Assembly (NCBI GenBank): GCA_951799425.1
Contig: OX637409.1
Location: 12,868,960-12,932,959, forward strand
DNA: 64,000 nt
From: Ilex aquifolium
Taxonomy: Eukaryota; Streptophyta; Magnoliopsida; Aquifoliales; Aquifoliaceae
Direction of reading: 5' to 3'
Made by a program: the position numbers and the translations under genes. The notes under the pieces are model-generated. The model was not told the DNA's origin, did no database searches, and was given only the letters and a program-made list of their open reading frames with translations. How positions within the stretch are numbered: the first letter of the stretch is position 1; each line of letters begins with the position of its first letter. This document shows, piece by piece, positions 1 to 12,350 of this stretch.

Positions 1-200
1 GAGGATTTGGGTAAAAAGGATTTTGGACACTGCCTTAGTAATTTCACCATAAATTTTTATCCTGATGTCCATTTGATCTGAAATTTTTACATGAGATAAT
101 AGACTTCCAGGTCTACAAAATAGTATTTCACGAAAATTTTCCAAATCAATTTCTAAATAGGCTAAAACTTCACTGTAAGTTTCAGAAAAAATAGGAATTC

Positions 201-371
201 CGTTCGAACGTGAATTGACGTTCGAACGTGAATTGACGTTCGAACGTGAATCGACGTTCGAACGTGAATAAAAGTTCGAACGAAAGTTCGTTCCAGTACT
301 CTTTGTCTGATTGAAAAACAAAAGTACTGGGAGCAAGTGACGTTCGAACGCCAATGACGTTCGAACGTGAT
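201..371 (+). repeat. TTCGAACG palindrome array in U3
   Basis: Copies of CGTTCGAACG recur about every 18 bp (unit close to GTTCGAACGTGAATTGAC), with two further copies near 340-371. The short open frame through it is a by-product of the 18-bp periodicity. The array lies just upstream of the TATA box, in the place where the related E LTR has GTACCGGTAC repeats. Confidence 0.85.
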
Positions 372-420
372 CAATGAAACAGAGTATCAGAATTACGTCG
401 GTTGAGATATTTTCTTCCCC

Positions 421-428
421 TATAAATA
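421..428 (+). promoter_or_regulatory. TATA box of the LTR at the window start
   Basis: TATAAATA lies about 50 bp after the palindrome array and is followed by GCCTCC...TTTAGCCT, a context also found after the TATA box of element A. It is a plausible Pol II core promoter of the LTR. Confidence 0.7.
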
Positions 429-793
429 CATAAGGGCGCCTCCTTTAGCCTCCATACACCATTTACAACCCTAGAAATCCTTGAGAAACAAGAAAGAAAG
501 GGGGAAACACAAGATCAAAGAGGATTTGCACCTTGAAGTGGATCAAAATCTCAAGTTCTTCAAGAACTCTAAGGAAGAAGAAGGTAGGGGTTTTCTTCCA
601 TTCTTGTTCATTGATGCTAGGGTGTTTATATACATATGTTTTGACTCTTAATCATATATATTTGTTATGGAATCCTTGTTTCTTGATGTTTTTGTAAATC
701 TTACCATGTTATGATGGAAGTTATAGCTTGATAGTCATAAAACCTTTGTTCTTGACATCCAAACTCTAATTTTTCAAGAAGTATGGATTTTTC

Positions 794-1101
794 TTCTTGA
801 TATTCATTTGTTCTTGATTTCAAGACTTGATATCCATTTGTTCTTGATTTCAAAACCTTATATTCATTTGTTCTTGATTTCAAGACTTGATATCCATTTG
901 TTCTTGATTTCAAAACCTTATATTCATTTGTTCTTGATTTCAAGACTTGATATCCATTTGTTCTTGATTTCAAAACCTTATATTCATGTGTTCTTGATAT
1001 CAAAACTTGATATTCATTGGTTCTTGATATTCAAACTCGATATTCAATTGTTCTTGATATCAAAACTTGATATTCATTTGTTCTTGATTCAAAAACTCTA
1101 G
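794..1101 (+). repeat. 30-bp tandem repeat array inside the LTR
   Basis: Nine full 30-bp units run in exact register from 811 to 1080, with partial units at each end. Each starts TTCTTGAT, and the first six alternate between two variants, giving a 60-bp higher-order period. Open frames on both strands here follow from the period being divisible by three and are not genes. Confidence 0.9.
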
Positions 1102-2162
1102 TGTTTTGGTTGGAACAATAAAATTATATCTTTTGATGATCTCTTGCTCATTTTTTTCTTGAGATGTTATATTGAGAAATACCCATGGAATTGGGGGTTT
1201 TTGAATTACTTGTGATATGAGAAAATGTTTGGTACTGCATCTCTGTATGGTTTGTTATGATGGACTTGAATTACCTTCGAGAGCTGCCGTAGAGTGTTAG
1301 AGGTTAGTCTATCCCAGTGGGGGTGAGATGGTTTCCTAACACTTGTAGTGAATTGTTGTTTGTGAGAGCAACCACTATTGTTCACGTAAGTTCGAGGATG
1401 AGGGATGGTATACCTTTCCTGGGAAGGATTCATCAATGCCGTGGGAGACGGTATACGCCATTCCTAAAGTGATTTGTGTGGTTATGATGGGTGAACGAGG
1501 TAGAATCGTCGTGTAGATTCATGGGAAGCAACCAACATATATGAGTGATACGACATACATGAGAATATGGGATGATGCTATTAAATGCTTAATTGATTTC
1601 TTCAACTCTTACATGTTTATTCCTTTCATTTACTTATGGCTATTGCGTTAAATTGAGATCGAATAAATTGTCACTGTTTTATTTCAAGTTATATATGATA
1701 TTTTGAAAAGTGAGACCGAACTGTTTTATATGTTTTCCAAACCTTGTTTGAGTTTGGAAGGATGTTGCTACAGAGCTTAGTGCTCACCCCCTACAAACAA
1801 TATTTATTCTCAGATTTCGGTTTAGATGAAGAACTTGGAGTTGATGAGCAGATAGCTTGGGAAGCGCAATTGGATGTAAGCGTGGATCCCGAGGGGAATA
1901 TCTAGAATTGTTATCTTTATGTCATAGACTAGGAGAGGTATTGTAATACAATGGATGAATGTTATTTTGTTTATTCCGCTGCAAGATTAAGTCTGATTTT
2001 GAGATGTAAATGCCATGGTTTGACATATTCTTTTGGATGATCTTATAGATATCATGTATGATGAATGAAATTCTCTTATTCTATGGGTTTTATTAGTTGC
2101 TCTCATGATGTAAATGGTTTTAAATAGTAATGCTGTCCAAGGTGGATTATTGGGGCGTTACA

Positions 2163-3710
2163 TAATTAATGGTTTCTCCTAATTCTTTCACCAAATATTT
2201 GTTGCTTCTTTGCTTTTATTGACCAAATGTGGAACAAGGTATCAAGGGATCAAGAGGGTGACATATAAACAATAGAAAACTATCAAAAAAATTTCCAACA
2301 TATGTACATGTAGAAATAGTATAGAGGTATTATAGATAATATGTTTGTTTTTCTATAAACTTTTTGATAACTTTCACAGAATTTCAAGTCTCCGAGACTG
2401 TAGCCTGGTTGGAGACTAATTTTTAGTCAGACTTAATAGATTAGAATAAAAAATTAAGGCTTGCAATGTGTCTTGAACTCTAGACTACTATATCACTATT
2501 CTTTAAGGTTATATCCATGCATGGTTGTTCTTAAGCTCGGTACCATCTATTTACAAAAGAAGATTTTTCTCATAAATTGAAAACATGTGCAACCGACACT
2601 GTGAATGCAATAAAATCTTGGTCGACATCCAAACCATGCATTTCATTGGATCCATGCTGGTATCATTGTATAAGTGGTTACCAACTTATTGCTTGCTTGA
2701 TAAAATAACTTATCATATTAATAAATACCTATTTCTTTAGGTACTTCTTTATGAAAGTTGCATCAGGTAACAATGGCAGTTTAACAAATGCTTATCGATC
2801 CCTTTAATTTTTTGCAGGGATGGAGTTGCCTATGGTGGTGGGATAACTAATTCATAGGTCATAACAACATGAAATGATAAAATAAGACATGAAATAAAAG
2901 ATAAGACGGGTTTTCAGGTAAATTTGTTTCACTGTTGAGCATTTGGAACATGGTTTATCGTTTTTGCAGCAATTGGTCTGGATTTATGCATTAAGCTGAT
3001 AATTTTAAGTCCATTTTCAATTGAGAGATCAACTCCAAAGATTGATATTAGATGAATAGCCTTCTACTTAGATTTGTTATGTGCAAAGATATGTTTTTAA
3101 CGGTACAATATGTCATAGCACACACCTATGATAATTTTTCACATAAGTTGAATGGTGGATATTGTTGGTTATTTCTTTGTATTTACATCTAAACCTTTTT
3201 GTATACATACAGGATGAACTTACATGGAGATTTTGATTGAAAAATCAGCGACTCTTTGAACACACATTGAGAGAGTGGACAAAGATCTTCCAATTATACT
3301 GATGTTAGATGATATGCGCATGATTGCCAAACATATTCTATAACCTAAAATTAGTCCTTAGATATATGTTGAAACCAAAATTTTAAAGTTTCATAAAATG
3401 ATCGATGGTAACATGATCATAAGTTATGAACTTCATGAATGATGTTTTTTTTAAGGGAACACTTCATTTTTTTTTTTTGCATTCAGTTATAGTGTGAGAC
3501 GTATATACCACTTCCGCAGTCACATACGACTTCCAGAACACAAAAACTGCCATTCTGAGCTCAAGGAAGCACTAACAAATTTTTAATCAACTAAAAGGAA
3601 AATACTTATTTTTTAACTTCAACATCAATAACATGATATATGGAGACACTATTTTTTGAGCAAAAATAGTGAAAGGTTGTAATATACAATACGTCAAATT
3701 CAAAATGGTC
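2163..3710. other. Unassigned sequence, probably the body of a Helitron
   Basis: No coding region is convincing. Two splice-like boundaries flank a 26-bp segment (AG before 2741, GT after 2766), and pyrimidine-rich acceptor-like tracts end at 2817 and 3212. These could be captured exon pieces carried by the Helitron ending at 3740. No 5' TC terminus was identified. Confidence 0.3.
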
Positions 3711-3740
3711 CACGTGCAACGCACATGTGCACCAACTAGT
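3711..3740 (+). mobile_element. Helitron 3' terminus
   Basis: The sequence contains GTGC-AAC-GCAC as a short hairpin 3' part, then a short spacer and the terminal CTAGT, followed by T. Plant Helitrons end in CTRRT preceded by a small GC-rich hairpin and insert between A and T, which fits. No Rep/helicase coding is present, so it would be non-autonomous. Confidence 0.55.
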
Positions 3741-5600
3741 TTGTTATAAATGTCACTATAATGACAACATATAAGAATCATGACATAGAATCATAGTTTA
3801 ACAAGAAGGTATGAATGCACATCAACTAGCCAAATCATGCAAGTAAAATAGTTAAGGGACAAACAAGACATATAACTCAAAGTCAAATATGATTAAAACA
3901 TCATGATTAGGACTAAGAGCATGTCACAAAAAAAAAAATAATTAACTAAACAAACAAAAGTAAATAAACTAGAAAAGTCAACAATAAAAAAAATAAAGAG
4001 TACTTTAGTACATGCCATGAATGAATAAAAGCACTCACATCTTCCATATGACCTAGACTAAAAGTCTCTACAAAACAACAACTCAAATGTCTGTAAGCAC
4101 ATTCCAAAAACCAAATTGGGGTGACTTGAATTCCTTCTTAGAAGTGAAGTAGGTCAAAAGTAGTGATTGGATAGTTTGAGAAATTCAAGCATGTGTTCTC
4201 AATGACTTTCAACTACTGTTTAGCCTTAAAAACACGCATGAGTGTATGTACAACCTATATGCAACTATATACACATGCATTGATGAATTTGGATTGATAT
4301 CTAATACATTTTTCAAATTCCACATTAAATGTTCAATGATCAGAATCATAAACAATACACATGTTCACATTATGATGAAAATTCTAAGGCACATTTAAAG
4401 ATATGAAACTCAATTTCATGCATGTGAGAACAATGTTTCCTCACTTAGTTCAATTTCACTCACATGTGTTAAAATTTTATTCAACTTGGACAAATTCAAG
4501 TGTGACGTGTGTGAAACTAAACTCCAACACAAAAAGGATTTCGCTTAGTTTAAATCATTAAAAAGCTCAAGATGAAATCCTAATGCATTGTCTAAGTGAA
4601 TACATGACCGGTTAGTGAACGTCCTAATATTTTCTCTTTTTGACAACTCCTCCTCTCTTTTATTCCTTTTACTCCATGGCTTCGATTAACACGATTGTGA
4701 ATTTCATATTTTTAATGTATGCTTCTAATTGAGATTAGCACGAGCTCCATAAGCTTTACAAATGAGAAAGTTATAATTAAGTATAAGTACTCCCACAATT
4801 CAAGTGTAATTATTTTTAGTCATTTATTTTTTGCCTCATCTTTTTAGAATTGACCACATTGGACTCTTTTCTCACAATTGGCCTTCGGCATCTTTTAAGG
4901 GATTGGAATCTGACTAACATTTAGCCATGTGTTCACCTATCACCAACACTTAGAGTCCATTAAGATCATTAATACTTCAAGCTAATCAAACTCCTAAGTG
5001 TGAAGGTGGATGACATGCGTGTACTTGGTTTATGAATTTTTCAAAGGCAAACACTATCCAAGCAAGCTAGGGTGAAAGAGACTTAGGCTAATGAATCACG
5101 CGTATAAGATTATGCCACTAAGTTCTCTATCCCCTAATATGAATCAAAGCAATGCACATTTTGACTTTGATTTAAGAATTTAATCATTATAATGCAAACC
5201 AAAGTATGAAGTACCATGATCATGAACAAAGAAAAATAAACAAAAGAAAATCTTTTTGGCCTTTCCTTTTCCAATGTTTTTTTATTTTTTCAAACTAAAC
5301 ATATACATGAAAAAAAAAATATGTATGAAGAAGCATAAAACAATGAAAAAAAATTAAAGCAATTACCATAAATCCTAAAAGTAAATGTCAAAATTGCCAT
5401 CAAATTTTTTTTTGGAATTTTTCTATTTCTTTTATTTTTGGTTTTTTATTTTTCTCTTGTTTTTGTATTTTCATTTTTCTAATGTTTTTTTATTTCATAT
5501 AGAAAAAAAATAACAAATAAAAATAATATGTACAAAGTATGACCCTAGGATGTTCGATGAAATGAATTAAAGATCATCTAGGTTCATACACTCATCTTTC
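3741..5600. other. AT-rich non-coding stretch
   Basis: No supported gene, RNA gene or repeat family. Poly-A and poly-T rich low-complexity runs occur around 3925-3990 and 5265-5530. It may be decayed flank of the copia-type gag remnant to its right, but nothing in it aligns by eye with the other elements here. Confidence 0.5.
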
Positions 5601-6760
5601 CTACTTCTTAGGAGCCATGAACTTGCTAAAAGCACTTGGGGCCTCCAACTTAGTTGAGATGGTGAGTTTCTCAAAATCCTCTCTAGCCACCCATATTTGT
5701 TTTTCATTCCTAAAACTTAGGTTAGGTCGAGGAATGGGTGGAGGACTAACTCTCTTCTCTGCGAATGTGTGTAGATCAATTTTGATCTTGGGGCTAGAAG
5801 GAGCTTTGGACACTATAGCATTTGGTTCATGTGAGGATGATGCATGCATATACTTGGACTCACAAAACCTCTCCAAAAGCTTAGAAAATATTGATATTTG
5901 TTGATTTAAGGCTTTGGTTTGGTTGGCTAGATGCACAAGCTTCTTATTTAAGACATCAATACTTTTCATGCAATGTCCACTAAGATGACCATGTTTTTCA
6001 CAAGTATAGCACAAGTTATGATTGGTTTGGGTTGTATAAATCACATCCTTTTTTGAGTTTCTAACCTTACTATTTTTAGTCTTTTTAGGACTTGTGCTTT
6101 CTCGTGGGGGTGATGAGTTGGTGTTACCCTTCACAAACACGGTCTTGGGAGAAGTGTTGGGGTGTTCATTTGTATAGCCTAGACCATGCTTATCACTAAC
6201 ATTCTTTCCCATTGATAACATCCTATCAAACTTTTCATTGCTTTGGGGAAGTCTTTTTGAGATTTTATTTGATTCATAAAGATATTTAACATGTTTGACA
6301 TATTTTGACTCAAAACTCTTCTTAGACTTACCAAACTCATGACACTCTCTCTCAAGGAAACTCACTCGATCGAGAAGAGATTTTTTCTCTTCCTCTAGCC
6401 CACATATTTGAGCTTTGGACTTAACCAAGTCCACATGAAGTGCTTTTCTATCTTCTTCACTTGAGTTCATTTTTCCCACTCAATGAAAGCACCTTCTCTT
6501 GTTTGAGGAATTGTACATACAATTGGTCATATGCATTTTGAATATCCTCAAAACACTCTTCATCCTCCACACATATGGGGATTTCTTCTTCCAAGTCTTC
6601 TACCATCATGGTAGGGTATGCCTCAACATCACTCGTCAAAGTTTTTCTAAGGGAAGAGGAGAGTGAACCTACAAAGGCTATAAAATTCTCTTCATCATTA
6701 GAATAGGAGTCATCACTTGGATTTGAATCACTTTTACTATCACTCCACGTGGCCTTCTGT
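5601..6760 (-). pseudogene. Ty1/copia (Sirevirus-like) gag remnant
   Basis: The longest open piece (5601-6479, 292 codons) has a coiled-coil-like N-terminal half (about residues 20-90) and one CCHC zinc knuckle, C157-x2-C160-x4-H165-x4-C170, then a second short helical segment. A charged, Asp/Ser-rich upstream piece in another frame (6457-6760) belongs to the same gag, so a frameshift near 6470 breaks it. The architecture (acidic linker, coiled coil, single knuckle) resembles gag of plant copia elements of the Sirevirus type. No protease, integrase or RT follows downstream (below 5600), so it is gag-only or truncated. Family assignment is inferred from domain style. Confidence 0.55.
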
Positions 6761-6989
6761 TGAGCATAGAATTATAAATATTATTATAACTTAACCCATT
6801 CAATTTAGATTTTGCTTGATGATTATTTGCCTCACTTAGACTAAATTTGTGTTTAGTGTTTAAATTATATATTTGGAGACAATTAGGACTATGAAGGGAT
6901 GATTTGGATATAGTCGGGAAAACTTGGAGATGGGTAGAGGGTGATTTAGACGTGTTGGAGATCAATGGTAGCAAAATAGTGGAAAAACA

Positions 6990-7205
6990 CTACTTGTACC
7001 CCGATACAAGTTGTACTGGTTCTTCAGAGGGAAATAGACTTGTACCAGTACAACCTTTGTTGCACCAGTTCATCGTGAGACAGAGAGAACTTCTATCGGT
7101 ACAATCTACATTTACCGGTTCTTCTCCATGCAGAATTCACTTCTATCTGTACAACTCACTTCTATCGGTACAAACTCAAGTAGAGTACACCCTAACCGGT
7201 TCTTT
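6990..7205. repeat. Decayed GTACCGGT-type repeat cluster
   Basis: Scattered variants GTACTGGT, GTACCAGTAC, ATCGGTAC and ACCGGTTC recur every 25-40 bp. Several differ from GTACCGGTAC by one C-to-T or G-to-A step at the central CpG. It resembles the U3 palindrome arrays elsewhere in the window in an older state. No LTR boundaries could be fixed around it. Confidence 0.5.
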
Positions 7206-8244
7206 GCACTCTTTGTACCAATTCTTGGTTGGTCAATGTTTGAAAATAATGTATTTACTTTAGCATGAGACTTACGGCAAATGATGGCTGAAAAAAGAAA
7301 AAAATCTATATACCTTCACACGGGGCTGTCGGGACAACTCTGGAGAAAAAATAGTTCGGTTTGTGAGTTGGGTCTTGACTCTTCAGCTCCTATGCATGGA
7401 TACGCCACCCAAGAAATCTACATCAACATTGCACATGGGTTTTGATGCCTCGAGCTTTACCAACTTCGCACTTTTGGCTATAACTAGATAGTACAGAGGA
7501 TGGATTCGGACACTCATACCCATATTCTCAAACCCATTTCCACTCACTCACTCACTCACTCACTCACATACCCATTTGCATGTACACACATATATAGATA
7601 CAGATTGATACATATATTTGAGAGAGTGAGCAAAATAGAGCATTCATTTCATTTCATTTTTTAGCATTTGTTGGGTTGCCTTAGTTCTTGTATTAAACTT
7701 GTTATTCTCAGTATAGTTAAATCTTCTCAATATCAAAATTTGTTTTCCTTTCTTTTAGATTTATCATGTTTATCATCAACGTTTTAGTTTAATGGGTATT
7801 ATGTTTGGCTAAGTTAGCTTCGACATAATCCAAGGGAGGATTCTCAACCGTGATGAGGTGATATTGATTCTTAAAAAGGTTGTTACTGCTGGGTGTTGTT
7901 TTATTGATCAAAATAATTATTTTTGAACACATGATTAATTTGTAAACATCTGTGATTACTCGTCGATAGATTTTTTTGGCACAGGTAATGCTTGGATTCC
8001 CTGGAATCAACATGATATCCGTTGTTCCATAAATTACTTTATCATCAAGAGCATATATTTTTCAAAATCTAATTTCATTGAAGATTTTATGTCTAAGTAA
8101 ATTTGATTACGAGCTTAGATGAGTATGAAATTTGAGGATTAGCCGATTATTTTTTTTCATTAAAATTTCATTGCAATATTTTATAATCTCAACAACATTC
8201 GAAAATCCAACAATATTCACTTTTGCTGCATAATCACCATTTAA
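7206..8244. other. Unassigned non-coding sequence with a (CACT)n microsatellite
   Basis: A CACT microsatellite occupies about 7541-7567. The remainder is AT-rich with no supported gene. The right part may be eroded LTR of the Athila copy whose primer site is at 8358, but the LTR start cannot be recognised. Confidence 0.4.
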
Positions 8245-8353
8245 ATTTGTCCTTGTTCCATGTGGAGACGACCTCAGAACTTTCGAGTTATTACACGAAA
8301 CACCATTCCTACACTTGGGAAGCACATTGACACACAATAGAAATAGACAAGCA
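8245..8353 (+). repeat. Degenerate 3' end of the Athila-type LTR of element O
   Basis: It contains a GTGGAGACGACCT block comparable with the GAGGAGACGACCT block near the end of the B LTR, and it ends in CA a few bases before a primer-binding site. The rest of the LTR is too decayed to delimit. Confidence 0.45.
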
Positions 8354-8357
8354 TTTT

Positions 8358-8375
8358 TGGCGCCATTGTTGAGGA
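8358..8375 (+). other. Primer-binding site of element O (tRNA-Asp type, decayed)
   Basis: TGGCGCCATTGTTGAGGA resembles TGGCGCCGTTGCCGGGGA, the complement of the 3' end of plant tRNA-Asp used by Athila elements, with four differences. It lies right after the LTR end. Confidence 0.7.
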
Positions 8376-8422
8376 AAAACGGTACGGATTTGAAAGGTGA
8401 TTTGGATCGATGGCAAGTGAGT

Positions 8423-8450
8423 CTTGTGTTTTCATCACAAGCCAAGGTAC
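8423..8450 (+). promoter_or_regulatory. Leader hairpin and splice-donor-like site of element O
   Basis: CTTGTG (8423-8428) pairs with CACAAG (8436-8441), followed at once by CCAAG|GTAC, which resembles a 5' splice site. The equivalent leader of element B has CTCGTG/CACGGG and CCAAG|GTATGT at the same distance from the primer site. Confidence 0.5.
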
Positions 8451-8576
8451 ATTTTTCCTTTGTAAATTATTTTAATAGTAATTTTTTTTTGTAGATTTAT
8501 TGTCTTTGCGTGAGGGCACATGATTACACTAATAGACTCGTTCGGTGTGACCAAAGACTGGACATATTTTTAAACA

Positions 8577-10216
8577 TGGATGAGAAAAATGTGCAAAATG
8601 AAATAAATTTTTGGAATAATCTCCCAATTGTTCCTCCCTTGCGAACGGAGGGAGATTATCTCTAATCAATAAGATCTATCACACCTTTCTGCATTCTTTT
8701 GTTGGTGTAAGCACATGCATTCATTGTAAAGATGGGTATGCTCCAACTTTTGCCCTAATTTAAGGATGTAGACAACGAAAACCCTTAATCTTCACATCAA
8801 GGAGTTTGAGGAAATGGTTGGAACTTTACTCGACCAAAATGTGCGAGTAGAAATTGCTAGAATGATGTTATTTCCAAAGGATAAGGCAAAATCTTGACTT
8901 AATTGTTTCAAACCCTTGATCAATAGGTTCATGGTACGATATACATAAAAAATTTCTCAAGAAAAATTTTCTAGTACATAGAACTACATCTTTGAAGAAA
9001 CAAATTCAAAATTTTTCAGAAAAGGAAAGCGAATAGTTCTGTCATTGCTGGGAAGATTTAAGGACCTGTTAAACTTTGTTCCACATCATGGATTTGAACC
9101 ATGGTAATTGGTTAGTTTCTTAGTTAGTTTCTTCTATGAAGGAATTACACTTGCATACTGCCAGTTCATAGACATGATGTGTAATAGTGAATTTATCAAT
9201 AAAGATCCTGAGGAAGCTTTAGATTATTTGGACAACCTGGCAGAGAATGCCCAATCTTGGGACATTTCTGATCCTACCAAGAGATCAAAGTCATCTATTG
9301 CATCCCAACCCACTGGGGTGGAAAATTTGTATTACGAGACCAAGATGATTTATATTCTAAGATTGTGAAATTATCGCGAAAAGTGGAAAATTTGGAAGTG
9401 TAAAAAGTGAACGAGGTAGCTAGTCTGCCTAAGGTTGAGGAGCCATGTTTTATATGTGATGCACTATGGCATTCTACGATGGAGTGCCTGACTATCCAGG
9501 CTTTCAAAGAAGTTCTTCATGAATAAGCCAATGCCATGAATCAACCAAAGAAATCATTCTCTAACCCATACTCGAATACATATAATCCAGAATAACAAAA
9601 TCATCCTAATCTTAGTTGGAGAAATGATAACATTGTTGCACATTATGCACCTATGCCATATGTTCCTCCTATCCAACAAAACCAAATTTTTTTGGTCAAG
9701 GTTTGTCGACTAGCTCTCATTATCACACCTAAGGACCACAAGGGTTTGTACAAAACCCACTTCATGATGGGTTTTGCTCCCAGGGTCAACCCAATGCATC
9801 ACCATATCAACCACCTCACAAAAAGGAGTTTAGAGGACACTTTACATCAGTTCATACAAAGTCAAACGATAATAAATAACCAAAATGCACAAGCCTTTGG
9901 AGACATTAGAGCTCAGATTACTAAGTTAATTAACTCCTTGGGTGTGCTATAACAAGAGAAAGGTAAATTCTCAGCACAATCCTAGGAGAATCCGAAAGGT
10001 CAACATAGTATTGAGTCTTTTGATACCACTAAAGGTAGTATGGAGTAGCTCAAGTCAAGAATAACTCTTAGAAGCCGAAAAGAGGTTGATAAAATTATTT
10101 TTCCTAAAGTCTCTAAAAACAATTTTTTCCAAGAACCAGAAAGAGAGATTTAGAGAGATTCTAAGGAAGGTGAGAAACTTTAGCAGCCTGATATTGTTGA
10201 TTTGGATAAGAATATG
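8577..10216 (+). pseudogene. Athila-type gag of element O, first part
   Basis: Translated pieces in shifting frames match the Athila gag layout also seen in element C: an EFEEM segment, then LFPKDKAK, then HGFEPWQLVSF, then an INKDPEEALDYLD segment (within the open piece 9108-9368). A CCHC knuckle of pattern C-x2-C-x4-H-x4-C follows near 9440-9485, then an IQSQ...NAQ segment near 9850-9950. Numerous stops and frameshifts make it non-functional. It is cut by element A after 10216 and resumes at 26444. Confidence 0.75.
10212..10216. other. Target site duplication of element A (left)
   Basis: GAATA is repeated directly after the 3' LTR at 26439-26443. A 5-bp duplication is what a gypsy integrase produces, so A's outer borders are secure. 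Confidence 0.95.
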
Positions 10217-10475
10217 TAACACCCCGCATTTTCGTTTATATATGTATATAGATATCTACTAAATAATAGTTGTAAAAATGTTGATATAGTATAACTCGAG
10301 GAAATAATATTTGAAATTTAGTTTTAGTATGTGAAAATATGAAATTTTATGTCCTAGAACTTGTACTAAATAGGTTTGAGGTAGAAATATATGTTGGAGA
10401 GGTTTGGGATGGTTTTGGAAGAGATTGGAATGGATTAGAAATGAAAAATAAAGGAAGTAGGCAAATCTGGGATCA

Positions 10476-10615
10476 ACTACCGGTAGTCAATGGTCCAGTG
10501 TGCCCGAACTACCGGTAGTCAATGGTCCAGTGTGCCCGAGCTACCGGTAGTCAACGGGTAGTCGAGTGCCAATGTACCCGAACTACCGGTAGTCAAAATT
10601 AACTACCGGTAGTCA
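10476..10615 (+). repeat. CTACCGGTAG palindrome array in U3 of element A
   Basis: Five copies of the perfect 10-bp palindrome CTACCGGTAG lie within 140 bp, joined by a TCAATGGTCCAGTG-type linker. The last two copies are spaced differently. The array ends about 50 bp before the TATA box. Confidence 0.9.
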
Positions 10616-10665
10616 CTGTAAAAATCTGAAATTTTAAGTCGCGAACAAGCCGATTTTTCCTCCAC

Positions 10666-10673
10666 TATAAATA
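10666..10673 (+). promoter_or_regulatory. TATA box of element A 5' LTR
   Basis: TATAAATA, followed by CACCTCCTTAGCCT as in the first LTR of the window; repeated at 24757-24764 in the 3' LTR. Confidence 0.75.
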
Positions 10674-12350
10674 CATTTTTGTCACCTCCTTAGCCTTCAT
10701 TACACCACTCCAAACCCTAGAAAACATAAGAGAGGAAGAGAGAAAGAGAGAAACACAAGATCAAGAGAAAACAAGAGATTGAAGGGTTGATTCAAGATCA
10801 AAGCCCTAATTTTTCCAAGAACATTAAGGTAGGGGATTTCTTCCTAATCTCTTACATTGAGGCTAGGATTTATGTATATATATATGTTTTTCACTCTCAT
10901 CCTTATATACATGATAAGAAATACATGATTCTTGTTCCTCTTGAAATAAATGCCATGTTTTGAACATTGTGATGGTTGGGTAACTATTAAATTTCTCTTT
11001 TTCATCTTCAAACCTTGGTTTTAAAGAGAAATGGACTTTTCCCTCTATTTTTCCTTGGTATTGCTTTCAAAACTTTAGTGTTTGATATTGTACACCAAAA
11101 TGTTACTTATGATGATCTCTTGCTCATTTTCTTCCATCATATTATGAAACATTATATTAGAAATTGTGGAATTTGGTAATTCCTTGAAATGTTGATGAAT
11201 TGAGAATATTTTGGTTTCCTCAATTGTATGGTTGTTGTGAGGGACTTGGATTGCCTTCGAGAGATGCCATAGAGTGTTAGAGTTTAGTCTACCCCAGTGG
11301 GGGTGAGATGGTTTCCTAGCACTTGTAGTGGGTTGTCATTTGGTAATGAAACCACTATCGTTCACTGGAGTTCGAACAAGGGATAATATACTTTTCCTGG
11401 GAAGGGACTCGTCATTGCTATTGGGATGGTAGACGCCCTTTCCTAAAATGCTTGTGAATGCGATTGTGATTGGTGGACTAGGTATAATCGTTGGGTAGAT
11501 TCATGAGAAACAATCAACATACATGGTACGGGGATGAACCAATATACATGGGATGATAAGTTGGAACGTCTCGGCCGGTGCATTGGTATGGGACAATGCA
11601 TCGGAAAACGCCCTTCCGAATTGGCCTAACTTTGGACATGGTGTATTGTGGTTCAATTTAATTTATTCTTTTACTTGATTGTTGTTATGGCTTAAACTTA
11701 AGATCTATTTAAAATATCCTGTTTCTCCTTCAAAATGGTATATATGCTATTTGTGAAAATGTGACCAACCGTTTTATATGCTTTTCTACCCCTTGTTTGA
11801 GTTTGGGAAGATTTTGCTACAGAGCTTCGTGTTCATCCCCTACAATTAATATTTTTCAGATTTGGCTTTAGAGGAGGAGCTCGGTATGAATGAGCCGGGC
11901 CTTGGGGAAGCTTCCTTGGAGGGTACCTAGATCCCGAATGGGACATCTAGAGATATAGCTTATTTTGTTCTAGACTAGGAGATTTATTTCTGAACAATGT
12001 AAAGTCTAGATTCTTTTGAAACTCCGCTGCGATATATTCATGTAATTCTTTTGGGGAATGTAATTGCCATATCTGGCCTATTCTTTTGGGATAATGTTAA
12101 GGATAGTATAGATGGTAAATAGAAATTTTATTGTTATTGGATGGTTAAATGGACCCTGTGTGATCAAGTTAATAGAATTGCACAGGTTGTGATTTTTGGG
12201 TGGTGCTTCCTGTACAAAGGAGTCTCTGCCCAAATTTGGTTAAAATTAAGAATGTTTCTTATTTGATGGATATATATTTAGTTGCTCTCATGACATGAAT
12301 GGTTTCATAGTGTAATGCCGTCCAGGGTGTGTTTTGGGGTGTTACAAAGT

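Larger units (their letters stand above)
1..2162 (+). repeat. 3' part of a Tekay/Del-like LTR (solo LTR or 3' LTR)
   Basis: The segment ends GGGGCGTTACA, the usual end of the TGTAACACCCC-type LTRs in this window, and its opening 130 bp match the U3 of element E near 37840-37990. No primer site follows, so this is a solo LTR or a 3' LTR whose start lies before the window. It contains a palindromic U3 array, a TATA box, a 30-bp tandem array, and the R/U5 blocks shared with A and E (around 1275-1350 and 1765-1795). Without the left end the target duplication cannot be checked. Confidence 0.85.
10217..12346 (+). repeat. 5' LTR of element A
   Basis: Begins TGTAACACCCCGC and ends GGGGTGTTACA, an inverted terminal match. 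It holds a CTACCGGTAG array in U3, TATAAATA at 10666, the R/U5 hairpin block around 11249-11335, and the CAGAGCTTCGTG block at about 11818. It pairs with 24261-26438. Confidence 0.97.

Noticed and set aside
201-371. Regular repeat-spacer look resembling a CRISPR array
   Set aside because: The spacers are near-identical to each other, there are no cas genes, and the setting is a plant LTR.
162-1101. Short open frames with repetitive proteins on both strands
   Set aside because: They arise from the 18-bp and 30-bp tandem repeats, whose periods are multiples of three.
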